Part shown: one piece after another, positions 25,567 through 33,724 of the stretch
How positions within the stretch are numbered: the stretch's first letter is position 1
Layout: each line of letters begins with the position of its first letter
Origin: Pyxidicoccus caerfyrddinensis
GTDB lineage: Bacteria > Myxococcota > Myxococcia > Myxococcales > Myxococcaceae
Direction: 5' to 3'
DNA length: 64,000 nucleotides
Assembly: GCF_010894405.1 (NCBI RefSeq)
Contig: NZ_JAAIYA010000030.1
Location: 62,001 to 126,000 of the forward strand
Notes under the pieces: model-generated
What the model saw: the letters and a program-made list of their open reading frames with translations, nothing else
Told to the model about the DNA's origin: nothing
The model's database searches: none
Made by a program: the position numbers and the translations under genes

Positions 25567-27186
25567 TCAGAAGTTGGGGACGTGGAAGTCCTTCACCACG
25601 CCCATGTGCTGCATGCTGGCGGCCCCGCTGTCGCTGGAGAGCGCCGGTGAAATCTCCGAGATGGGCGTGTAGACGCGGCTGTCGAGCACCAGCCCGTTGG
25701 CGAAGGTGCTGAAGCTCGTGGCCCCCCTGATGACGGTGGCCTGCTGGTACTGGCGCAGGTCCGAGTCCGCCAGCACGTGGTCATACGGCTTGGTGCGGCC
25801 GGCGTTGGTGCCGTCCTTGTTGTTCTTGTCCACCGGGTGGGGGCCGGCGGTGTCCACCACCTGCTTGAAGGTGGTGAGGCAGGCCTCGGAGCGCGTGTCC
25901 GTGTTGAAGTCGCCGCCAATGACCAGGTAGTCGCTCGCGGGGATGTTGGCCTTGATGCGGGCGACGAGGCTCGTGGCCTCGGCGTTGCGGTCACCGGAGC
26001 TGGACGTGAGCAGGTGCACGCTGATGGCCCAGAGGTCCTTCGGGCCGGGGATGTCGATGCGCGCCCAGGCGAAGTCGCGGTTGGAGACGTTGGGGTCGGT
26101 CCACTCGCCAGACTCGATGATGGGCCAGCGGCTGATGATGCCGTTGGGAATCTGCGCGCCGGACTCGCGGAAGTAATAGAAGCCGGTGCCAATCTGGTCG
26201 ACCATCGAGCGCATGTCCGCGGCCGAGTCCGTCAGGTAGTTGAACTCCTGGATGAGCACGACGTCCGGCTTCACGCCCTGCATCAGCCGGATGCCGTGGC
26301 CCGGGTTGTAGTCCTGGCCGTTCCCGCTGGTGATGTTGGCCGCCATGACGCGGATGTCCGTGTAGCCCTGGGGCGGCGTGCCCGCGTCCGTCCCGGCGTC
26401 CGTGACGGTGCCCGCGTCGGTTCCAGTGCCTGCATCCGTGCCGCCAGTGCCCGCGTCCGTCCCGCCAGTGCCCGCGTCCGTCACCGTGCCCGCGTCCGTG
26501 CCGCCAGTGCCCGCGTCCGTCACCGTGCCGGCGTCCGTCACCGTGCCCGCGTCCGTACCGCCGGTGCCCGCGTCCGTCACCGTGCCCGCGTCCGTGCCGC
26601 CGGTACCCGCGTCCGTGCCGCCGGTGCCCGCGTCCGTCCCGCCAGTACCCGCGTCCGTCACCGTGCCCGCGTCCGTGCCGCCAGTGCCCGCGTCCGTCAC
26701 CGTGCCCGCGTCGGTGTCGTCGATGCCCGCATCGCCCTTCGGTCCGCCGTCCGCCTCGGTGCCCGCGTCCTTCGAGCCGCCCGCGTCCGTCTCCACGGGG
26801 ATGACGCCAGCGTCGGCCCCCGCGTCCTCGCTCCCGGCATCGTCCGTGCCCGCGTCGAGCGCCGCGCAGACCTCGTTCGGCACGCAGTAGCCCGCGCCGC
26901 CGTCCTCGTTGCCCACGCAGCACGCCGCCTGGGACGGCTCACACGCAGCCTGCGGATCACACGCCGGCACGCAGATGGAGCGGCCGTAGTGCTCGACGAA
27001 GCGGCAGGACGCCCCCTCCGGGCAGGTGGTCGCCGCGCGCGAGGGCTCGCAGTCCGCCCACAGCACGCCACCGTCCGCCAGCGGCAGCGGGACCTGCGGG
27101 GTTACCGGGTCCTCCCCACCGCAAGCGAGGACGAGGGCCGTGAGCGACATCGCCGCACACAGGAGGGAAGTAAGCGTCTTCTTCAT
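25567..27186 (-). CDS. Endonuclease/exonuclease/phosphatase-family lipoprotein with DAGT-repeat linker
   Basis: A 539-residue secreted lipoprotein. The signal peptide has lipobox LVLAC. A Cys-rich segment follows (about 40-110, CPEGASCRF, ACDPQAACEPSQAACC). Next is a low-complexity linker (about 115-280) made of TDAGTVTDAGTGGTDAG units, and then an EEP fold (about 285-539) with MAANITSGNG, VLIQEFN, VIGGDFNTDT and a late YDHVLAD, matching the metal and catalytic motifs of the DNase I/EEP superfamily. The substrate could be DNA or a phosphodiester/phospholipid. The location at the cell surface or outside is inferred from the lipobox. Confidence 0.92.
   Translation of the reverse strand: MKKTLTSLLCAAMSLTALVLACGGEDPVTPQVPLPLADGGVLWADCEPSRAATTCPEGASCRFVEHYGRSICVPACDPQAACEPSQAACCVGNEDGGAGYCVPNEVCAALDAGTDDAGSEDAGADAGVIPVETDAGGSKDAGTEADGGPKGDAGIDDTDAGTVTDAGTGGTDAGTVTDAGTGGTDAGTGGTDAGTGGTDAGTVTDAGTGGTDAGTVTDAGTVTDAGTGGTDAGTVTDAGTGGTDAGTGGTDAGTGTDAGTVTDAGTDAGTPPQGYTDIRVMAANITSGNGQDYNPGHGIRLMQGVKPDVVLIQEFNYLTDSAADMRSMVDQIGTGFYYFRESGAQIPNGIISRWPIIESGEWTDPNVSNRDFAWARIDIPGPKDLWAISVHLLTSSSGDRNAEATSLVARIKANIPASDYLVIGGDFNTDTRSEACLTTFKQVVDTAGPHPVDKNNKDGTNAGRTKPYDHVLADSDLRQYQQATVIRGATSFSTFANGLVLDSRVYTPISEISPALSSDSGAASMQHMGVVKDFHVPNF
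26379..26718. repeat. Tandem repeats encoding DAGT units
   Basis: About 340 nt of degenerate tandem repeats, seen on the plus strand as GCCCGCGTCCGT followed by CACCGTG or GCCGCCGGTG. Units are 15 or 18 nt, encoding TDAGTV and TDAGTGG on the minus strand. The whole block stays in frame, so it forms the flexible linker of the EEP lipoprotein. Such arrays change length by slippage. Confidence 0.85.
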
Positions 27187-27376
27187 GCGGACGAGCCCGA
27201 TGTTGTGGTGTCGAGGGGGGGTGCTGGGCCGTCGCGCCAGGGCGCGGACGACCCGGTGAGTATAGAAGGTTGCCGTGTGACAGTCTTGTGACTTACCGCT
27301 CGGCTACATGTTTACACCCACGATTTCCGGCCTAGGAGCCATGGAAGCCCGGACAGAGCCGTGCGATGGAGCGCGC

Positions 27377-28138
27377 ATGCAGCCAAAGCCCGGGGTGACG
27401 GTGCGCTTCTACGGGGCGCTGAACGACTTCCTGCCGCCGGAGCGGAGGGGTCAGGAATTCACCCACGCGCTGCAGGGCACGCCCTCGGTGAAGGACCTCA
27501 TCGAGTCGCTGGGGCCGCCGCACCCGGAGGTGGACGTGGTGCTGGTGGATGGGGAGCCGGTGGGCTTCGCGCACCGGGTGGCACCGGGCTCGCGCGTGGT
27601 GGCCTACCCGCCCTTCCACTCGCTGGACATGGCACCGGAGGCGCGCGTGGGGCCGCCGCCGCAGGAGGTGCCCCGCTTCGTGCTGGACGTGGGGCTGGGG
27701 CGGCTGGTGGGTTTCCTGCGGATGCTCGGCTTCGACTCGCTGTGGCGCAACGACTACGCGGACGACACGCTCGCGCGCCTGTCGCATGACGAGGACCGCA
27801 TCCTGCTCACGCGAGACATCGGCGTGCTCAAGCGGGGCGAGGTGGTGCGAGGCTACTTCCCCCGCTCCACGGACCCCGCGCACCAGTTGGTGGAGGTGGT
27901 GCGCCGCTTCGGCCTCGCCTCGCGCATGCGGCCCTTCTCCCGGTGCCTGGCCTGCAACGGCCCACTGACCTCCGCCGAGCCAGACGCCGTGCGCGGCCGG
28001 ATTCCCGAGCGCGTGGCGGAGCAACACTCCCGCTTCCAGCAGTGCGCCGATTGCCGGCGCGTCTACTGGGCGGGCACCCACCAGCAGCGCATGCAGGCGC
28101 TGGTGGACAAGCTACGCGCGCTGGGAGACGCGGGGTAG
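27377..28138 (+). CDS. Mut7-C RNase-domain protein with ubiquitin-like N-terminus
   Basis: A 253-residue cytoplasmic protein. The N-terminal half (about 1-85) resembles the ubiquitin-like/MoaD-ThiS fold found before Mut7-C (TVRFYGALNDFLPPERRG, LVDGEPVGFAHRV). The C-terminal half (about 95-250) is the Mut7-C RNase domain, a PIN-related fold, with FVLDVGLGRLVGFLRMLGFD, LLTRDIGVL and a zinc-ribbon-like cluster C-x2-C plus C-x2-C (CLACNGPL and CADCRRVYW). A role in RNA processing or decay is likely but untested. The ATG at 27377 follows GGAGCGCGC; the frame is open to 27308. Confidence 0.88.
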   Translation: MQPKPGVTVRFYGALNDFLPPERRGQEFTHALQGTPSVKDLIESLGPPHPEVDVVLVDGEPVGFAHRVAPGSRVVAYPPFHSLDMAPEARVGPPPQEVPRFVLDVGLGRLVGFLRMLGFDSLWRNDYADDTLARLSHDEDRILLTRDIGVLKRGEVVRGYFPRSTDPAHQLVEVVRRFGLASRMRPFSRCLACNGPLTSAEPDAVRGRIPERVAEQHSRFQQCADCRRVYWAGTHQQRMQALVDKLRALGDAG

Positions 28139-28404
28139 GCGCGCCTCAAGCCCGAAGGGCGAGGCTCCACTTCCTTCGCATTCAGCAGGTGCGCTTCGTG
28201 GTGGAGCGGAGCAGGGTTTGGCCAAACGGCCCGCGGCGCACGGTGGGAGCGGCGTCGCCGAGCAACCTCCGCGTTCCCTTCACCTCCGCGCGCGCAGCCT
28301 GATGCGGGTGGCGCCGCTGACGGGGCTGGTGAACGTGCTGGATTGAAATTCCCAGGACGCCAGAGTGCACCCGGTGGCGGAATGCACGAACCGAGGACGG
28401 GGCG

Positions 28405-29367
28405 TTATGGGACGCGCTGGCCGATGCGCGCCCAGCGGACTCCCCGCGTGGGGGACAGCGAGAAGTGCACGGCGGTGGCCACGCCCTTGAGGTGGTTCAT
28501 GGGCACGGCGCCCCAGTAGCGCGAGTCGTAGCTGTTGTCCCGGTTGTCCCCGAGCACGAACAGGTACCCTTCGGCCACGCGGCAGCCGCTCCCCGATGCC
28601 TCCATGCCCTGGGGACAGCCGCTCGCGTCTTTCGGAAACGTGGAGGGTGCCACCTCGGGACTCTGCCGGACCTGGTAGTGGTGCGCACCGAGTGTCTCCG
28701 CGTACAGCTCGCATCCGCCTCGTGGGTCGGTGAACTCGAGGCCCGCGCAGTCCGGGAGGCGCTCCCTCGCGACAGCCTGCCCATTCAGGAAGAGCTGCCC
28801 GTTCCGGAGAGCCACCGTGTCTCCGCCCACGGCGACGACGCGCTTGACGTAGTTCTTCGTCGGGTCGTCCACGCTGGTGAATACGATGACCTCTCCGCGC
28901 TCCACCGGGCGGCGGCGCATGGGCGCGGATACCGTCTTGTCCGAGAAGAACTGATCGCCGTAGAGCAGCGTGGGCTCCATGCTGGCACCAGGGACCCTCC
29001 AGGGCTCGGCCACCAGGGTGCGGACGCCCATCACAGCCTGCCCGCCCAGGATCGCAAAGCAGACCACGCAGAGCACGGTGATGCCGCGCGAAGGGACGCC
29101 TTTCGCGGGAGGTGCCACGCGTCCCGCGTCCACCGCGGCGGCCAGAAGGACCCCCAGCAACGTCACTAGCGCCGCCACTCCCACGAAGGGCACCAGCGCG
29201 AAGCAGATGAGCACAGCCGCGAGGAAGAAGAGGCCGCGCCCCCACAGCCCCAACGCCCAGTGCCCTGCCCCAGGCATGGGCACGAGGCTCACCAACACCG
29301 CGAGGACACGGCGGCGGCGGGACACGCGTGGAGGAACAGGGGATGCGGGAACAGGTACCTCGGACAT
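28405..29367 (-). CDS. lepB: Signal peptidase I
   Basis: A 320-residue inner-membrane protease that cleaves Sec and Tat signal peptides. Two or more hydrophobic segments (about 20-75 and 90-110) precede the catalytic region with nucleophile Ser129 in PGASMEPTL and general base Lys175 in NYVKRVVAVGGDTV. GDNRDNSYDSRYWG (box E) is near the C-terminus. The N-terminal membrane part is longer than the E. coli anchor and resembles myxobacterial LepB paralogues. The ATG at 29367 (MSEVPVPAS) is chosen because the upstream extension is basic and lacks a ribosome site. Confidence 0.93.
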   Translation of the reverse strand: MSEVPVPASPVPPRVSRRRRVLAVLVSLVPMPGAGHWALGLWGRGLFFLAAVLICFALVPFVGVAALVTLLGVLLAAAVDAGRVAPPAKGVPSRGITVLCVVCFAILGGQAVMGVRTLVAEPWRVPGASMEPTLLYGDQFFSDKTVSAPMRRRPVERGEVIVFTSVDDPTKNYVKRVVAVGGDTVALRNGQLFLNGQAVARERLPDCAGLEFTDPRGGCELYAETLGAHHYQVRQSPEVAPSTFPKDASGCPQGMEASGSGCRVAEGYLFVLGDNRDNSYDSRYWGAVPMNHLKGVATAVHFSLSPTRGVRWARIGQRVP

Positions 29368-29469
29368 GGCCTCACAGTAACGCAGCCGGTGGAGATGCCC
29401 ACTGCGCGCGGACCACCCGATGACTGCTCGTCTTGGAATCACTTCAAGACCTGCTAGGTTTCCAGCACC

Positions 29470-30393
29470 ATGCGGCCCTCCCTACCCACACGGTCTGCCC
29501 TGCTGGTCGTGCTGTTCGCGTCTACCGCCCTCGCCGGTGACCGCGACGCTCTTTCCGTCCGAAGCCTGCTGCTCTCCGAGCACCCGGATGACGCCACCCA
29601 TCGCGTCTACGTGAAGGGACAGGTCGTCACGGCGCTCCGCTTCGAGCAGCTCGTAGACCCGACCCGGACGAAGCTGCTCGGATGGGAAGGCCGGTTCGAG
29701 CCACTGGGTGTCGTGGGCCGCAAGGTCATCCTGGAGCCGCTCCGGGACCTCGACGCGGACGAAGGCATCCCCCTGCTGGTGACGCTCGCGGATGGAACGG
29801 AGGTTCCATTCCTCCTGCGGCCGCCCCAGCCGGAAGCGACTTGGCGAGCCGACCAGCAGGTCAACGTGTTCAAGGACCGCGAGAGCCATGCGGCCATGTC
29901 CTCGGCGCTGAATGACGCGCTCAAGGAGAACAGGGTCCTGAAGGAGCAGAATCAGCGCTTCCGCGAGGAGGAAACCTCCGAGGACCATGCGCTCGCGGCA
30001 TTGCTGGCCTCTGGGGCCCTGGAGCAGACACCGTTCGTGATCGCCTCCTACTTCTCCGGCAAGGATGAGGAGCTGGTGGGTACCGGCTCTGTGTACAAGG
30101 GCAAGGGAAAGGTGGGGGTCGTGCTCAAGCTCAAGAACCTCCATGCAAAACAGCCGTGGAGCATGAAGTCCGCCCGGCTGACGACGCTGAAGAGCGGCAG
30201 TGAGCGGCCGTTCGCCGTACGCGCCACGACCCCATCCATCGCTCCGGGTGCGTCCGGGGTGCTCGCCTTCGTCGCGGACAAGAGCGCGTTCATGGACGGT
30301 GGAGCGCTGACGACATTGTTCCTGGAGGTCTACCGGCACGACGGGGTCCGGCAGGCCTTCGTTGAGTTGGAACCGCAGCTTGGTGCTAAGTAA
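29470..30393 (+). CDS. DUF2381-family exported protein
   Basis: 307 residues with a Sec signal peptide (ALLVVLFASTALAG, cleavage near residue 22). The remainder is a DUF2381 protein, a family found mainly in Myxococcus and relatives, often next to a serine/threonine kinase or a small lipoprotein. The N-terminal part is beta-rich (HRVYVKGQVVTALRFEQLVD). A coiled coil follows at about 145-175 (LKENRVLKEQNQRFREEET), then a C-terminal beta domain (VVLKLKNLHAKQPW). Function unknown. It is followed 10 nt later by a small lipoprotein gene. Confidence 0.9.
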   Translation: MRPSLPTRSALLVVLFASTALAGDRDALSVRSLLLSEHPDDATHRVYVKGQVVTALRFEQLVDPTRTKLLGWEGRFEPLGVVGRKVILEPLRDLDADEGIPLLVTLADGTEVPFLLRPPQPEATWRADQQVNVFKDRESHAAMSSALNDALKENRVLKEQNQRFREEETSEDHALAALLASGALEQTPFVIASYFSGKDEELVGTGSVYKGKGKVGVVLKLKNLHAKQPWSMKSARLTTLKSGSERPFAVRATTPSIAPGASGVLAFVADKSAFMDGGALTTLFLEVYRHDGVRQAFVELEPQLGAK

Positions 30394-30403
30394 CGCCAGA
30401 GGC

Positions 30404-30904
30404 ATGTCCTCCCACCACTTCGCGCTCCTGTATTGCGCCGCCCTGCTTGTGACGACCTCGGGCTGTCCCGGCTCCGCGACGAGCGGTGTGGCCCTTCGCT
30501 CGGACGGAACTCCAGGACCGGAGGAGTGTCCGGAGAAGACCCGTGAGGTGATGGGCTATCTGGGGCTGCACGTCGGAGACGCCGCGCTCGTGCAGATCGA
30601 CGCGAACCAGCCCCTCAGGTCGCCCGTCGTCCTCTACGAGGGCCCCATCGAAAGCGTGCTCGAGGACGACCTGGGCATCATCGAAGCACCCAGCCGGCTC
30701 TATGGTCGCGTCTGGACGAGCGGGCCCCAGGTGGTCATCCGGTACTACGAGGCCCATCGGCTGAGTGACGGCAAGAGACTGCCCATCTGCGCCGTGGCCC
30801 GGCTCGGCTCCGGGCAGCTCCGCAAGCGGCCCGAGTCCAAGCCCGGAACCGCCATCATCGACACCTACGTCACAGGGGCCTTCATCGTGGAGGAGTTCAG
30901 GTGA
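30404..30904 (+). CDS. Small lipoprotein, partner of the DUF2381 gene
   Basis: 166 residues from the ATG at 30404 (AGAGG just upstream). The signal peptide ends at lipobox TTSGC. The mature part is about 145 residues, beta-rich, with CPEKTREVMGYLGLHVGDAA and a late AVARLGSGQLRKRPESKPG, and no recognised catalytic motif. The 10-nt spacing makes it the second gene of an operon with the DUF2381 protein. Myxobacterial DUF2381 loci often carry such a gene. Function unknown. Confidence 0.85.
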   Translation: MSSHHFALLYCAALLVTTSGCPGSATSGVALRSDGTPGPEECPEKTREVMGYLGLHVGDAALVQIDANQPLRSPVVLYEGPIESVLEDDLGIIEAPSRLYGRVWTSGPQVVIRYYEAHRLSDGKRLPICAVARLGSGQLRKRPESKPGTAIIDTYVTGAFIVEEFR

Positions 30905-30921
30905 GAGGCCTCACAGGCCTC
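30905..30921 (+). terminator. Short hairpin directly after the DUF2381 operon
   Basis: A 7-bp perfect stem GAGGCCT/AGGCCTC with a CAC loop starts at the base after the stop codon. There is no T-run. A terminator or 3'-end stabiliser is likely. Confidence 0.4.
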
Positions 30922-31057
30922 CCCTGAAGCAGGGTCCACCGAGCGCGAGCAGAGGACATGCCCCGAACCTCCGAGGCACGTCCCCATCACTCGCGAGCGA
31001 GGCGGATGCCACCAGGACGGCGAGCAGGGCGAACCGGGCAGGTAGGGGGTTCCACAT
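30911..31057 (-). pseudogene. Possible remnant of an exported-protein gene (signal peptide only)
   Basis: The 395-nt gap 30905-31299 holds no convincing gene. On its minus strand, from an ATG at 31057, a clean signal peptide can be read (PLPARFALLAVLVASASLAS), followed after about 20 residues by unrelated sequence and a stop. Its form resembles signal peptides of DUF2381-type proteins next door. It may be the 5' stub of a deleted copy, or chance. No other feature is visible in the gap apart from the hairpin at its left edge and the AAGGA ribosome site at its right edge. Confidence 0.25.
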
Positions 31058-31299
31058 GGGACCTGGACCGCACCAGGTCAAAGCAGACATCACCATGCCC
31101 GGCGCGCCAGATGGCAGACGTGCGACATCCGGGCAGGGATTTGCAAATGCTTGCTGCAAGGGTTTACTCCCGGCGCCAGCCTCCCGTTCCTGACGGCGGG
31201 CCGGTGCAAGGAATTGCCCTTCCCATCAATCACTGCTCGTCCACCTCGGTTTCCGGGGGCCGAGGCCATTCCCTGCTCCCCTTCAGGCAAGGACTCTAG

Positions 31300-33621
31300 A
31301 TGCACAAGCGAAGCAAGGCACAGTGGTCACTGCTCTGCCTCATGGCCGTGGTGGTGTCTTCCACGCTGGGCTGCGGCACGCCCCCTCCCACCGAGCAGAC
31401 CCCACCCGCCTCGGGCTCCGTCCAGTTCGCGGGCTCCGTTCCCCAGGCGCTCGCGGGAGATGACGTCACCCGGGTCACCGTCACCCTCACGGCCACGGGT
31501 GCGCCCACCACCACCACGGCGCTGACCCTGGCGAACGGGACCTGGAGCGGAACGCTCTATCAGGTGCCCGCGGGCACCGACCGCACCTTCACCGCCGAGG
31601 CCTTCAACGCCGAGGGCGTGCTGCGCTATCGGGGTCAGGCCACGGGCGTCACCATCACCGCGGGCGAGACGGCGGTGGTCGCCATCACCCTCCAGGCCAT
31701 CGACACGACTCCTCCGTTCGACAACACCGTCCCCTGCATCGACTCGCTCGTGGCCTCGGCCAGCATGGTGCTCCCGGGCGGCAGCATCACCCTGACGGCC
31801 ACGACGCATGACGCGGACGTGAATGACACGTTCGCCCATGCCTGGACGGCCACGGGCGGCGGCTTCTCCTCCACGGGAACGACGACGACGTGGACCGCTC
31901 CTCAGACTCCAGGGGCCTATGTCCTCACGCTCACCGTGACGGACTCGCGTGGTGCGTCCGCCAGCGTCAACGTCACCGTCAACGTCATCTCCACGGACGG
32001 AGGGACGGCGGGCAACGCCAGCATCAGCGTCTCCTTCAACACGTCACCCACCGTGCGAGGCATCACCGTCTCCCGCTCGCCGGTGCCGGTGGGCCAGGGC
32101 ACCACCGTCACCGTGGATGCCATCGACGGCGAGGGCGACGCGCTGGCCTATCAATGGACGGCCTCCTGCACGGGCACGTGGACCCAGGCAACCGCTTCGA
32201 GCGCGACCTTCACGCCCAACGCGGTGCCCGCCGGCGAGTCGTGCGGAAACTGCGCGCTCACCGTCGCCGTGATGGATGCGCGGGGCGGGCAGAGCCAGGG
32301 CACCCTGCGCATCTGCGTGGGCCCGGAGACGGGCGTGAGCATCCCGCCCCGCATCGTCCTCACCCACCAGTCCGCAACCTCCGTGGCCGGCGGCGGCAAC
32401 GTCACCCTGCGAATCCTGGCCGAGGACGGCGACGGCAGCGCGCTCAGCTTCCACTGGGCCGCGAGCACCGGCACGGTGGGCACGCCGACGAACAGCTTCA
32501 CCTCCAGCGAGGTCCACTGGACGGCCCCGGCCTGCGTGGACTCGGGCGCCTTGCCGACCCTCACCGCCACCGTCACCAACGCGAAGGGCTTCTCCGCCTC
32601 GCATACGTTCAGCGTCGGCGTCCTCAACGGCTCGGATTGCGGCAGCAGCGGCGTGGGGCGGTGGATTGCCACCGGCAACATGCTCACGGCGCGCTACCTG
32701 CCCACTTCGGTCCTGCTCGCCTCCGGCAAGCTGCTGGTGTCGGGAGGCTTCAACACGGACGTGCTGGCCTCGGCGGAGCTCTATGACCCGGCCACGGGCA
32801 CCTGGAGCGCCGCGGGCATCATGAGCCGTGGGCGCTGGTACCACACGATGACGCTCCTGCCCTCCGGCAAGGTCCTGGTCCTTGGCGGCGGCACCAACGT
32901 CACGGCCACCGGCGAGCTTCGCAATGTCGACATCTACGACCCCGCGACCAACTCCTGGACGGCGGGCGAGCCCATGACCTTCTCACGCTCGGGACACACG
33001 GCCACCCTGCTCCCCTCGGGAAAGGTGCTGGTCACCGGAGGAACCTCCGCCGAGACGGGCGGCGGCCGCTTCCCCGAGCTGTATGACCCGGCGACCAACA
33101 CCTGGACGCCCCTGGGCCCCGCGTACCCGCGCGCCTACCACGTGACGATTCCCCTGCCGTCCGGGAAGCTCCTTCTCGTGGGCGGTAGCGCCAGCGGCGA
33201 GCTCTACGACCCGGCCACGGACACGTGGGCACTTGCCACGGGCCTCCTTGGCACGACCTGGGACCGCGCCTGGCTGCAGCCCTCCGGAAAGGTGCTGCTG
33301 AGCTATGGGGCCTCCTTCGCGCTGTATGACCCGGTGACCCATACCCAGTCGAACGTGGGCACGCTGGTCCACAACCGTTCGTCCTCGGCCAGGGTGATGC
33401 TGCCGTCCGGCAAGGTGCTCGTCACCGGTGGCACCCAGGACACCGGTATCATCACGGAGCTCTTCGACCCGGCCACGGGCACCTCGTCCTTCTCCGTGAA
33501 CATGCCGTCATCCCGCTACGGCTGCGTCGACTTCCCACTTCCGTCGGGCAAGGTGCTCATCGCGGGCGGCTACTCCGCGAGTGGTGGGTACTTCAACACG
33601 GCCCTGCTCTACACGCCCTGA
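31300..33621 (+). CDS. Kelch-repeat lipoprotein with Ig-like domains
   Basis: A 773-residue secreted lipoprotein. The signal peptide has lipobox TLGC. An N-terminal beta domain (about 40-140) precedes three Ig/PKD-like segments (about 145-450, e.g. GGSITLTATTHDADVNDTF and QGTTVTVDAIDGEGD). A C-terminal kelch beta-propeller (about 455-773) has at least six blades, recognised by LPSGKVLVTGG and ELYDPATGTW. The start is supported by AAGGA 7 nt upstream. This is a typical myxobacterial surface protein, probably binding a polymer or partner protein; the ligand is unknown. Confidence 0.92.
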   Translation: MHKRSKAQWSLLCLMAVVVSSTLGCGTPPPTEQTPPASGSVQFAGSVPQALAGDDVTRVTVTLTATGAPTTTTALTLANGTWSGTLYQVPAGTDRTFTAEAFNAEGVLRYRGQATGVTITAGETAVVAITLQAIDTTPPFDNTVPCIDSLVASASMVLPGGSITLTATTHDADVNDTFAHAWTATGGGFSSTGTTTTWTAPQTPGAYVLTLTVTDSRGASASVNVTVNVISTDGGTAGNASISVSFNTSPTVRGITVSRSPVPVGQGTTVTVDAIDGEGDALAYQWTASCTGTWTQATASSATFTPNAVPAGESCGNCALTVAVMDARGGQSQGTLRICVGPETGVSIPPRIVLTHQSATSVAGGGNVTLRILAEDGDGSALSFHWAASTGTVGTPTNSFTSSEVHWTAPACVDSGALPTLTATVTNAKGFSASHTFSVGVLNGSDCGSSGVGRWIATGNMLTARYLPTSVLLASGKLLVSGGFNTDVLASAELYDPATGTWSAAGIMSRGRWYHTMTLLPSGKVLVLGGGTNVTATGELRNVDIYDPATNSWTAGEPMTFSRSGHTATLLPSGKVLVTGGTSAETGGGRFPELYDPATNTWTPLGPAYPRAYHVTIPLPSGKLLLVGGSASGELYDPATDTWALATGLLGTTWDRAWLQPSGKVLLSYGASFALYDPVTHTQSNVGTLVHNRSSSARVMLPSGKVLVTGGTQDTGIITELFDPATGTSSFSVNMPSSRYGCVDFPLPSGKVLIAGGYSASGGYFNTALLYTP

Positions 33622-33665
33622 GGTGATGACCCGCGCTCGCGGGCAGCGTGAGTGACGAACAAAAA

Positions 33666-33698
33666 GAGGCCCCGCGCGCGGAGCTGGCGCGGGGCCTC
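33666..33698 (-). terminator. Rho-independent terminator of ileS
   Basis: A 12-bp GC-rich stem (GAGGCCCCGCGC/GCGCGGGGCCTC) with a 9-nt loop is followed on the minus strand by five T residues (plus-strand AAAAA at 33661-33665). It sits 26 nt after the ileS stop and also separates the convergent kelch gene. It is the clearest intrinsic terminator in the window. Confidence 0.85.
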
Positions 33699-33724
33699 GG
33701 TTCCTTCGGACAGGCGTCGCGGGC

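Noticed and set aside
26379-26718. Regular short repeats considered as a CRISPR array
   Set aside because: Units are 15-18 nt, directly tandem without unique spacers, and always in frame with the EEP lipoprotein gene. No cas gene is near.
28139-28404. Gap between the Mut7-C gene and lepB, with a short frame ending TGLVNVLD and a GTTTGGCCAAAC palindrome at 28216-28227
   Set aside because: The frame is short, lacks a ribosome site and has no recognisable domain. The palindrome alone, without further structure or conservation data, is not enough to call a site.
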